Shown here: positions 1-6,369 of the stretch, piece by piece | Layout: every line of letters starts with the position of its first letter | Numbering within the stretch: the stretch's first letter is position 1 | Assembly (NCBI GenBank): GCA_024699575.1 | Contig: JAILPF010000453.1 | Location: 1 to 8,099 of the forward strand | Direction of reading: 5' to 3' | DNA: 8,099 nt | From: Acetatifactor sp. | GTDB taxonomy: Bacteria > Bacillota > Clostridia > Lachnospirales > Lachnospiraceae | Notes under the pieces: generated by a model | Databases searched by the model: none | Told to the model about the DNA's origin: nothing | Seen by the model: only the letters and a program-made list of their open reading frames with translations | Program-made: the position numbers and the translations under genes

Positions 1-258
1 ACCCGGTTCCAGCATCTTGCGCAGGATCTGTGCAATTTTACGCACACCATAGACCATTGCGCAGGATAAGATATCCTCTTTCGAATCAAAGTATTCGTAA
101 GCTGTTCCTTTACCGATTCCTGCCCGGTCCGTAATGTTGACCACGCGGAGCCCGTTGACATCAACGTTCTCCGCAATCATCTGGCCCACAGCATTATATA
201 ACAAAAGAACTTTTTGTGGAATGTCGTCAATATTCTCCATTCCTGTCATTTTACCCAT
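1..258 (-). CDS. TetR/AcrR-family transcriptional regulator (N-terminal part, cut by window edge)
   Basis: The first 86 codons of a minus-strand gene run off the left edge of the window. Residues about 38-64 give the TetR-family DNA-binding signature: a helix-turn-helix with AGIGKGTAYEYF followed by SKEDIL, matching the family pattern (aGvskgtlYyhF..Ke.L). The ligand-binding C-terminal domain lies outside the window, so the inducer cannot be guessed. The start at 258 is chosen because GAGGA (266-270) sits 7 nt upstream; in-frame ATGs at codons 4 and 7 are alternatives. The gene begins 3 nt after the stop of the RND permease gene and is probably co-transcribed and translationally coupled with it. 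A TetR-type palindrome lies at the start of that transcript, so I infer that this protein represses its own operon. TetR assignment is secure; the target is inferred. Confidence 0.93.
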   Translation of the reverse strand, partial: MGKMTGMENIDDIPQKVLLLYNAVGQMIAENVDVNGLRVVNITDRAGIGKGTAYEYFDSKEDILSCAMVYGVRKIAQILRKMLEPG

Positions 259-261
259 TAT

Positions 262-3200
262 TTAATCCTCGTATAAATCGCTTTCCTGATGTTTACGTGT
301 TCTCTTTTCACCAATCTTGGCAAAGCTGTCATAGATTGCAGGAATGACAATCAAAGTCAGCAATGTACCGTATAACAAACCTCCGATAGTAACCAACGCC
401 ATCGGCTTCGCCATTTCGGAGCCCATGTCATTGTTAAATACCATTGTGGACAGTGCCAGAATAGTGGTAAGCGCAGTCATAAGGACAGGGCGAAGTCTGG
501 TACGTCCTGCGGTGAGAATTGCCTCTACACTCTCCATTCCGCTCTCACGAAGCTGATTAATATAGTCAATCAGCACAATACCATTGTTAACAATGATACC
601 GGACAACATGACAAAGCCAATCATTGCAATGACACTCACTTCGCTTCCTGCGACAAACAGTCCCATAAAGCCTCCGGTAAATGCCAAAGGAATCGTAAAC
701 ATAATGATGAACGGAGACAGCAAGGACTGGAACTGCGCTACCATTATAAGATACATAAATACAAGTGCAAGCGCAAGCATTAACATTACCTGTTTCATGG
801 CATCATTGATAGTCTGATTCTCTCCGGAGAATACCAGACGATAGCCATCCGGTGTTTCAAAGTTCTCCAGTCTCTTCTCCACCTGCGTTGCTACCAGGCC
901 GATATTGTAGCCATCTGCGATTTCAGAAGTCACTTCCACATATCTGGTCTGATCTGCGCGATGAATGGATTCCAGAGATTTTGCAGACTCAAAATGAGCC
1001 AGTTCGGACAACGGCACTTTTATAGCCTTGCCATCCGCATCTGTTCCGTCGATTTCAATCTCTTTTACAAGTTCACGTGTAAGTTCTATATCATTACCGT
1101 TCATGACATAAACACTGTAATCTTTGCTTTCCGTCACAAGCGTTGTCGCACTGGTCGCATCTGCAACCTTTGCCATCACCTGGCTGAATACCTGCGCCAC
1201 AGTCAAACCGTAATCAATTGCCTTGTCACGCTCGATAATAACTCTCAGCTCTTCATCCGTTTCGCCAAGTCCATCGCTTACGTTCTTGGTTCCTTCCACA
1301 CTTTCTACAATTGCAGCGACTTCGCCTGCAAGTCTTTGGAGGGTATCGATATCTCTACCACGAACCTGAATGCTGATTCCGCTTCCACCTAAAGCTGACA
1401 TATCCATACTGGAAGTCTCCACAGTAATCTCCGCATCCAAATCCTTGGTCTTTTCCAAAATCATGTCTGCAATATCCTGATTGCTGATAGAACGTTCCTC
1501 CGCAGTCACAACATAGATACTGGTTCCGTTACCGCTTCCGCCTCCGAACGCGCCACCCATAAGTGCGCTGGAAGAAGAGTTAGCCATTGCACCAACATCC
1601 TCAATCTCAGGAATTTCCATAATGATTTCCACAACCTGATTGGTCATGTCACCAAGCTCCTGCAATGTCGCTTCCTCGTCCATGGACACATTTACAGTCA
1701 TCTGTGTGGAATCCATCTCCGGCATAAATGCAGTACCGTTGGACATTGCTGCAACAACACTTCCTGCCAGAAGTCCAATTACCAAAACAAAAACAATCGG
1801 TTTCACTTTCAGAGAAGCTTTCAAAACCTTTACATATCCGTTAATAATTCCGTTCAGAATCTTACCCTGCTTCTTCTCACCGGTTTTTGTCAACATCTTG
1901 GAAGACATTGCCGGCACCACAGTAAGTGCAATCACCAGGCTGGCGATCAGGGAGTACGCAATGGTCAGACCCATATCCACAAACAGCTGTCTGGTAATTC
2001 CCTCAGTAAATACAATAGGAAGGAATACGCAGATGGTGGTCAGAGTGGATGCCATAATCGCACCGGATACCTCTTTTGCACCTGCAATTGCCGCATCACG
2101 CATGGAATATCCTTCTCCACGAAGGCGATAGATATTCTCAATTACAACGATGGAGTTGTCTACCAGCATACCAATACCAAGTGCAAGACCTGAAAGGGAA
2201 ATAACGTTCAGAGTCACACCGCTAAAGTACATGCACACGATTGCTGTCACCAGACTGATAGGAATGGAGAATGCAATCACGATGGTAGGTCTCAAATCCT
2301 TCAAAAAGAGAATCAAAATGATAATCGCCAGCGCAGCACCTACCAAAATATTGTTGATGATGGAATCCATTACCAAATCAATATAGATTCCCTGATCCAT
2401 CAAGGTAAGGATGGAAAGGTCACTGTCTCTCTCCATCAACTCTTTGAATCGGTCTAGCAATCTGTCGGACACCTGTCCGGTGGAATAACCGGTCTGTTTC
2501 TGGATAGAAAGCATTACACCGGGGCTTCCGTTAACATTTGTATATATTTCATCAGAATTGTCTGTGTAGAATACATCCGCAACATCACCGAGGGTGATGA
2601 CATCCACACCGTCCATATGAAGGTTCATCAGAGGAAGTGCCTTTAATTCTTCTACAGTAGACGGCTTATCTCCTACACGAACCAGGTATTCTATTCCTTC
2701 CTCGGTAACATATCCTGCAGGCATGGAGAAGTTCTGCGCGGTAAGCAGTCCTTTTACAGTATCCACTGTGAGGATTCCGTTCATGTCTGCCTGATCATAG
2801 GCGCTTTCCTTTGCATCCTCAAACTGTTCCAGACCATCCTTGAGCTGTTCCTCAGCATCCTTTAGCTGATCCTGGCCGCTCTTAATCTGATCCCATCCGG
2901 CATCCAGCTGTGCCTGTGCACTCTCCAGCTGGGACTCTGTCAGATTAATCTGATATTCACCCAGGGAAAGGGATGCTTTCCCGTTAGCGAACTCAATTGC
3001 TGCAGTCATCTCGCCCTTTTCAATGGCAATCAGGCCATCGTTGATATCTTTTAAGGATTTATCGATATCTGTGATATTTTGTTTAGCAAGTTCTGAATTA
3101 ATTAATGCAACGTATGCATCATAACCAAGACCATTTGTCTGTGCATTCAGAGCAGCCTCCATTTTATCAGCCTGTGCCTGAAGACTATCCTTTTGTTCTT

Positions 3201-4425
3201 CTATCTTTGCAGTTGCTGTTGGCAACATATAATCAATCGTTCCAAGCACTGTCTGCACTGCTGTCATATTGGCCGGATCTGTCCAGTCAAGGGCAGCAAG
3301 TGCATCAAGAGAAACAGCATTTGAAAGTGTCGCATCCGACGCAATCATCTGTGCTAAAGCCTGATTACCGGTCACCTTCACCTTTAATTGATTAATACTG
3401 TCTGCATCTCCACCGGAAACAGCTGTCATATATGCCATTGTACTTCCGGAAAGAGAATTCAGACTATTAATCATCCCATCCAATTGCTCAATTCCGGTAT
3501 TCATCTCTTGTAATCCATCATTCATTGATTTGGCAGTAGTCAGCCTGGTCTGCATATCTTCCAGCTGAGCCTTGGCAGTCAGGAGGGCATTTTTCTGAAC
3601 AGCCAGCTGATTTGCTGTGTCGTTCTGCTTAGACTCCAGTTCCTTCTTGCCACTCTCAAGGTCGTTCTTACCCTTTTCCAGTTCCTGCTTGCCATCATCC
3701 AGCTCTTTCTGTCCGTCAACCAGTTCCTTTTTGCCCTTATCAAGCTCGTTCTTACTGTCTGCGATGGTCTTCTGCGCATCATCCAGTTCCTTCTTGGCAT
3801 CCGCCATTTTATCATCGATAGCAGCAAAAACTTTCTCGTTGATGGCATCCACTTTATCCTGACGGATAATAACGTGTACACTCTCCTCTAAAAGTCCCAC
3901 TGTATCTACACTTGCAACACCCTCGATACTCTCAATATCGGGCACAACAGAATCCTGAACATAGGTACTGATCTGTGCGTTATCCATTCCTTCCACGCCA
4001 ACAGCCGCAATCATGACAGGAAGCATATCGGGATTGATTTTGATCATAATGGGTTTCCCCACAGAGTCATCCCAGTATCCCTCTATCTGGTCCAGATTCT
4101 CCCTGATTTCCAAAGATGCGGTATCCATATTGGCAGACTGGGCAAATTCCAGAATAACCATGGAATAGTTTTCATTGGAAACAGAACTGATATTTTCAAT
4201 ATTGCTCACAGTAGCCATGCCGGCTTCCACCGGCTGAGTCACCACAGCCTCCACTGTCTCCGGGCTTGCACCGGGATAAGTGGTCATAATCAGTATGTAC
4301 GGCAGATTGATGTTGGGAAGTAAGTCTGCGGTCATTCTCGTAAAGGAAACAACTCCGAGGACAATCGCCAAAACGACTCCAACCAGTACCGTATATGGTT
4401 TCTTTACACTAAACTTAGATATCAT
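262..4425 (-). CDS. RND-superfamily efflux permease with a long coiled-coil insertion in the first porter domain
   Basis: A 1387-residue inner-membrane transporter of the HAE1/AcrB-like RND type, expected to use a proton gradient to export drugs or lipophilic compounds. TM1 is at about 11-28, TM2-TM6 at about 687-842, TM7 at about 876-894 and TM8-TM12 at about 1209-1369: the standard 12-helix plan with two large extracellular loops. Recognisable motifs are GMLVDNSIVVIEN in TM4 (D756, N757), VNNGIVLIDY in TM10 and RTRLRPVLMT before TM11. Residues about 195-549 are an insertion of roughly 350 residues with coiled-coil arms; AcrB-type proteins have only a short turn there. Homologues are usually about 1000-1050 residues. 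The start at 4425 has TAAGG 8 nt upstream. The frame stays open up to TTG at 4503, but that TTG is the promoter -35 element, so the longer form is rejected. No membrane-fusion or outer-membrane partner is adjacent. The RND call is very secure; the substrate is unknown. Confidence 0.93.
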   Translation of the reverse strand: MISKFSVKKPYTVLVGVVLAIVLGVVSFTRMTADLLPNINLPYILIMTTYPGASPETVEAVVTQPVEAGMATVSNIENISSVSNENYSMVILEFAQSANMDTASLEIRENLDQIEGYWDDSVGKPIMIKINPDMLPVMIAAVGVEGMDNAQISTYVQDSVVPDIESIEGVASVDTVGLLEESVHVIIRQDKVDAINEKVFAAIDDKMADAKKELDDAQKTIADSKNELDKGKKELVDGQKELDDGKQELEKGKNDLESGKKELESKQNDTANQLAVQKNALLTAKAQLEDMQTRLTTAKSMNDGLQEMNTGIEQLDGMINSLNSLSGSTMAYMTAVSGGDADSINQLKVKVTGNQALAQMIASDATLSNAVSLDALAALDWTDPANMTAVQTVLGTIDYMLPTATAKIEEQKDSLQAQADKMEAALNAQTNGLGYDAYVALINSELAKQNITDIDKSLKDINDGLIAIEKGEMTAAIEFANGKASLSLGEYQINLTESQLESAQAQLDAGWDQIKSGQDQLKDAEEQLKDGLEQFEDAKESAYDQADMNGILTVDTVKGLLTAQNFSMPAGYVTEEGIEYLVRVGDKPSTVEELKALPLMNLHMDGVDVITLGDVADVFYTDNSDEIYTNVNGSPGVMLSIQKQTGYSTGQVSDRLLDRFKELMERDSDLSILTLMDQGIYIDLVMDSIINNILVGAALAIIILILFLKDLRPTIVIAFSIPISLVTAIVCMYFSGVTLNVISLSGLALGIGMLVDNSIVVIENIYRLRGEGYSMRDAAIAGAKEVSGAIMASTLTTICVFLPIVFTEGITRQLFVDMGLTIAYSLIASLVIALTVVPAMSSKMLTKTGEKKQGKILNGIINGYVKVLKASLKVKPIVFVLVIGLLAGSVVAAMSNGTAFMPEMDSTQMTVNVSMDEEATLQELGDMTNQVVEIIMEIPEIEDVGAMANSSSSALMGGAFGGGSGNGTSIYVVTAEERSISNQDIADMILEKTKDLDAEITVETSSMDMSALGGSGISIQVRGRDIDTLQRLAGEVAAIVESVEGTKNVSDGLGETDEELRVIIERDKAIDYGLTVAQVFSQVMAKVADATSATTLVTESKDYSVYVMNGNDIELTRELVKEIEIDGTDADGKAIKVPLSELAHFESAKSLESIHRADQTRYVEVTSEIADGYNIGLVATQVEKRLENFETPDGYRLVFSGENQTINDAMKQVMLMLALALVFMYLIMVAQFQSLLSPFIIMFTIPLAFTGGFMGLFVAGSEVSVIAMIGFVMLSGIIVNNGIVLIDYINQLRESGMESVEAILTAGRTRLRPVLMTALTTILALSTMVFNNDMGSEMAKPMALVTIGGLLYGTLLTLIVIPAIYDSFAKIGEKRTRKHQESDLYED
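266..270 (-). promoter_or_regulatory. Shine-Dalgarno of the TetR gene, inside the end of the permease gene
   Basis: GAGGA on the minus strand lies 7 nt before the ATG at 258 and overlaps the last codons of the RND permease. It supports the 258 start and suggests translational coupling of pump and regulator. Confidence 0.75.
2809..2934 (-). repeat. Second heptad array, returning coiled-coil arm of the RND insertion
   Basis: This encodes permease residues 498-539 (4425 numbering), readable as SQLESAQ, AQLDAGW, DQIKSGQ, DQLKDAE, EQLKDGL, EQFEDAK. Leu, Ile or Phe recurs every seven residues, with acidic and Gln-rich flanks; glycines are less regular than in the first arm. It lies just before the frame rejoins the normal porter-domain sequence (NGILTVDTVKGLL). 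It is therefore likely to pair with the 225-266 arm as an antiparallel hairpin, which is an inference from position and periodicity. Confidence 0.7.
3628..3753 (-). repeat. Six tandem heptads (xxxLxxG type), first coiled-coil arm of the RND insertion
   Basis: This segment encodes residues 225-266 of the permease (numbered from the 4425 start). It reads as six consecutive heptads: KNELDKG, KKELVDG, QKELDDG, KQELEKG, KNDLESG, KKELESK. Leucine is fixed at position 4 and glycine at position 7 in the first five. At DNA level this is a degenerate 21-bp tandem repeat, AAG/CAG-rich on the coding strand. The pattern matches the X-X-X-Leu-X-X-Gly heptad class known from YhgE/Pip-like and other large Firmicutes membrane proteins (from memory). 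It predicts a long alpha-helical rod projecting outside the membrane. Confidence 0.85.
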
Positions 4426-4433
4426 GATAATAA

Positions 4434-4438
4434 CCTTA
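4434..4438 (-). promoter_or_regulatory. Shine-Dalgarno deciding the permease start
   Basis: TAAGG lies 8 nt before ATG at 4425, with a second AAAGG at 4439-4443. No comparable site precedes the more upstream TTG at 4503, so translation most likely starts at 4425. Confidence 0.75.
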
Positions 4439-4451
4439 CCTTTCTTTTCCG

Positions 4452-4465
4452 ACCGACTGGTCAGT
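4452..4465. promoter_or_regulatory. Putative TetR-family operator at the transcription start
   Basis: On the minus strand the site reads ACTGACCAGTCGGT, an imperfect palindrome with consensus ACyGAC-N2-GTCrGT: 10 of 14 positions are symmetric and the two central bases are among the mismatches. The GACCAGTC core resembles sites I recall for Bacillus LmrA/YxaF-type TetR regulators. It begins about 9 nt after the -10 element and so covers the presumed +1 to +15, where a bound repressor would block initiation. The only regulator gene in the unit is the TetR gene at its end, making autorepression the simplest reading. This is inference from position and symmetry. Confidence 0.65.
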
Positions 4466-4473
4466 TCCGGTTG

Positions 4474-4503
4474 ATTATATATCGCGGGCAGTATCAAAGT
4501 CAA
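4474..4503 (-). promoter_or_regulatory. Sigma-A-type promoter of the RND-TetR operon
   Basis: The -35 is TTGACT (4498-4503) and the -10 is TATAAT (4474-4479), separated by 18 nt. These match the vegetative consensus at 5 of 6 and 6 of 6 positions. Transcription should start near 4466-4468. A run of T and A directly upstream (about 4504-4526) belongs partly to the sigH terminator tract and could also act as an UP-like element. Confidence 0.85.
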
Positions 4504-4516
4504 TTAAAAAAGAATT

Positions 4517-4553
4517 AAAAAAAAATAAAGAAGACTTATAACATCTTCTTTAT
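4517..4553 (-). terminator. Rho-independent terminator overlapping the sigH stop codon
   Basis: On the minus strand, ATAAAGAAGA (4544-4553) pairs perfectly with TCTTCTTTAT (4525-4534), a 10-bp stem with a 9-nt loop. Eight T residues follow (4517-4524). The last sigH codons form the rising arm and the TAA stop (4536-4538) lies in the loop. The stem is AU-rich and hence not very stable, but the perfect pairing and the T tract make the call good. It separates the cysS-sigH operon from the pump operon. Confidence 0.82.
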
Positions 4554-5150
4554 CTTTCCTTTTAATCGCTGTAAGGCATTGTCTGTGGATTTCACATCCC
4601 TGCCCAAAACCTTCGCGATCTCTGTATAGGTCATTCCTGTCATATAAAGCTCCAACACCTGTTTCTCAAAGGAGCTCAATTCTTTCTCGATAGCGCATTC
4701 CAGATAGTTCACTCGCTCCCTATCCAAAATAATTTCTTCCGGGTTCAAATCTGTGGTATCTGCAATCGCTTCCAACAAAAGCTTGTCTTCTATTCCATCC
4801 TCCGCTCCGGTGTAGAGTGAGATATACGAATTCAGCGGAGTATGTTTCAATCGTTTTGCCGCTTGCACCGCTGTGTACATCTGTCTGCTGATACACAGCT
4901 CTGCAAAGGTATAAAAACTGGCGTCTCTTCCACTGTCATAATCACGTACAGCCTTAAACAATCCAATCATCCCCTCCTGGATTAAGTCTTCGCTGTCACC
5001 ACCGATAATGTACATGGATTTTGCTTTACTTCGCACCAGATTTTTATACTTATCACAGATATAGTCCATAATTGCTTCCTCGCCGCCCCGCAGGCGGTCA
5101 ATCAGTTCCTCATCTGCTGTCTGTTGGTATTCTGAATGAAGTTCTTGCAT
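4536..5150 (-). CDS. sigH: RNA polymerase sigma-H factor (sporulation/transition-state sigma)
   Basis: A 204-residue sigma-70 family protein that directs RNA polymerase to early sporulation and stationary-phase promoters in Bacillus and Clostridia. Region 2 spans about residues 15-100 and includes the core-binding and -10 recognition segment (DSEDLIQEGMIGLFKAVRDY, then FYTFAELCISRQM). Region 4 spans about 150-204 with the helix-turn-helix TYTEIAKVLGRDVKSTDNAL that reads the -35. Region 3 is short, as in SigH. Length is close to the roughly 218 residues of B. subtilis SigH. ATG at 5150 lies 9 nt after the rlmB stop, with GGGGGTGA (5160-5167) overlapping that stop serving as Shine-Dalgarno. The position after cysS-mrnC-rlmB is the classic sigH neighbourhood and argues against SigF, SigG or another sigma. 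I see no clear internal TATAAT-type promoter in the 300 nt upstream. Confidence 0.93.
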   Translation of the reverse strand: MQELHSEYQQTADEELIDRLRGGEEAIMDYICDKYKNLVRSKAKSMYIIGGDSEDLIQEGMIGLFKAVRDYDSGRDASFYTFAELCISRQMYTAVQAAKRLKHTPLNSYISLYTGAEDGIEDKLLLEAIADTTDLNPEEIILDRERVNYLECAIEKELSSFEKQVLELYMTGMTYTEIAKVLGRDVKSTDNALQRLKGKIKKML

Positions 5151-5159
5151 ATCACCGGG

Positions 5160-5900
5160 TCACCCCCATCTCTGTCTCACAATCTCATAGGCAAGAACGC
5201 CTGCCGCTACGGATGCATTCAGGGAATCAATATCTCCCTTCATCGGTATGGATGCAATCATATCGCACTTTTCCTTTACCAGACGTCCGACGCCCTCTCC
5301 CTCGTTGCCGATTACCAGACCGATAGGTCCCTGCAAATCCAGCTGATACATGGGCGTTCCACCCATATCGGCACAGACAAACCAAAGACCTTCCTTCTTC
5401 AAATCTTCAATGGTCTTCGCCATATTGGTCACTTTTGCAACCGGAGTATAGTTGATTGCACCTGCTGAGGTCCTTGCCACCGTAGCCGTTAACCCTACAG
5501 ATCGGTTCTTCGGTATGATCACTCCATGCGCCCCGGCAAGATTCGCTGTTCTGATGATTGCCCCAAGGTTATGGGGATCTTCAATATTATCCAGCAGGAA
5601 GATAAAGGGAGCTTCTCCCTTTTCCTTTGCCGCATTCAAAATATCCTCCACCTCAGCGTATTCATATGCTGCCGCATAGGCGATAACGCCCTGATGTTTA
5701 CCGGTCTCAGAAAGCTGGTCCAATCGTTCCTTCGTCACATATTTTACCAGTGTGTCCTGTTTTTTAGCCTCTCGTTTGATGGTCATAATCGGACCATCCT
5801 GACAGCCGTCCAAGATAAACAGCTTGTCTATGGTTTTGCCCGAACGGTATGCCTCGATAACTGCATTTCTTCCTTCAATCGTAAGTTCCTGATATCCCAT
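5160..5900 (-). CDS. rlmB: 23S rRNA (guanosine-2'-O-)-methyltransferase RlmB-type, TrmH/SpoU family
   Basis: A 246-residue SPOUT-class methyltransferase that places a 2'-O-methyl group on a ribose of 23S rRNA (G2251 in E. coli numbering for RlmB) using S-adenosylmethionine. An N-terminal L30e-like substrate-binding domain begins at about residue 5 (GRNAVIEA, 10-17). The catalytic trefoil-knot domain shows the three SpoU motifs: DNIEDPHNLGAIIRTA (104-119, with catalytic-type Asn and Arg), GLVIGNEGEGV (194-204) and SLNASVAAGV (226-235). ATG at 5900 is preferred because AGGAG (5906-5910) lies 5 nt upstream. An ATG ten codons earlier, inside mrnC, has no such site and adds residues not typical of the family. 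It is operonic with mrnC (13-nt gap) and sigH (9-nt gap). The exact target nucleotide is inferred from family and context; related TrmH-like enzymes can differ. Confidence 0.9.
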   Translation of the reverse strand: MGYQELTIEGRNAVIEAYRSGKTIDKLFILDGCQDGPIMTIKREAKKQDTLVKYVTKERLDQLSETGKHQGVIAYAAAYEYAEVEDILNAAKEKGEAPFIFLLDNIEDPHNLGAIIRTANLAGAHGVIIPKNRSVGLTATVARTSAGAINYTPVAKVTNMAKTIEDLKKEGLWFVCADMGGTPMYQLDLQGPIGLVIGNEGEGVGRLVKEKCDMIASIPMKGDIDSLNASVAAGVLAYEIVRQRWG

Positions 5901-5905
5901 GATTA

Positions 5906-5910
5906 CTCCT
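5906..5910 (-). promoter_or_regulatory. Shine-Dalgarno deciding the rlmB start
   Basis: AGGAG on the minus strand lies in the 13-nt gap between mrnC and rlmB, 5 nt before ATG 5900. It favours this start over the in-frame ATG at 5930. Confidence 0.8.
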
Positions 5911-5913
5911 GTT

Positions 5914-6369
5914 CTATATTTCCATATCAATCAGTTCAATTCCCTTTTGCACCAGATACATCATTCTGTCCGTCTGTCCGGTCAGGTATAAGTATCCCAT
6001 CAACGCCTCAAACCCCGTTGCCCTATGGTAATCAGCCAAAGAAGCATTCTTTGCAGTGGTGGCAGGTTTTGCATTTTTACCACGGCGGTAAAAGCCTTCT
6101 TCCTCCTCATTCAGTTCACCCAAAAGTGCCTGAATCATAGCAGACTGTGCTCCTGCATTGACATATTTTACAGCGGATTTATGCAGCTGGTGGGCAGGGC
6201 GGTTTGCCCGTTCCACAATGACGCTTCGAATGACAAGATCATAAACCGCATCGCCGATGTAAGCCAGAGTCAAAGGTGAAAAGGTTTTGATATCTGCCCT
6301 CTCACAGGCAAATGTCTCCTCAATCGATGCAAGCATTCCTGCTCCGGAATTTTTTATACTCTCTTCCAT
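5914..6369 (-). CDS. mrnC: Mini-ribonuclease III (23S rRNA 3'/5' end maturation)
   Basis: A 151-residue RNase III-like catalytic domain without the double-stranded-RNA-binding domain, as in Bacillus MrnC, which trims 23S rRNA precursor ends. The first signature, SPLTLAYIGDAVYDLVIR (31-48), carries the metal-binding D40. The second, ATGFEALMGYLYL (117-129), carries E121. The conserved RRGKNAK stretch is at 95-101. Length is typical for the family. ATG 6369 overlaps the end of cysS by 16 nt and is preceded by GAGGG (6376-6380) with 6-nt spacing, so the genes are translationally coupled. A later in-frame ATG at codon 12 is possible but has a poorer context. Its place between cysS and rlmB is conserved in Firmicutes and supports the call. 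MrnC and RlmB both act on 23S rRNA. Confidence 0.93.
   Translation of the reverse strand: MEESIKNSGAGMLASIEETFACERADIKTFSPLTLAYIGDAVYDLVIRSVIVERANRPAHQLHKSAVKYVNAGAQSAMIQALLGELNEEEEGFYRRGKNAKPATTAKNASLADYHRATGFEALMGYLYLTGQTDRMMYLVQKGIELIDMEI

Noticed and set aside
1640..2131. 163-codon open frame on the plus strand opposite the RND permease
   Set aside because: Antisense to conserved transmembrane segments of the permease; no start signal or domain.
3628..3753. Possible CRISPR-like or other DNA repeat array
   Set aside because: The periodicity is 21 bp without spacers and matches in-frame coding heptads, so it is a protein repeat.
3617..3862. Ser/Leu/Phe-rich plus-strand frame with apparent repeats, and an Arg/Trp-rich minus-strand frame at 3579-3881
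   Set aside because: Both repeats are out-of-frame images of the heptad array in the permease; neither has independent support.
4451..4472. Longer CCG...CGG palindrome around the operator
   Set aside because: When the outer bases are aligned the interior does not match; only the 14-bp ACyGAC-N2-GTCrGT core is symmetric.
5526..6140. 204-codon open frame on the plus strand opposite rlmB and mrnC
   Set aside because: It spans the junction of two well-supported opposite-strand genes, is rich in Cys, Phe and Ser as antisense frames are, and has no recognisable fold.
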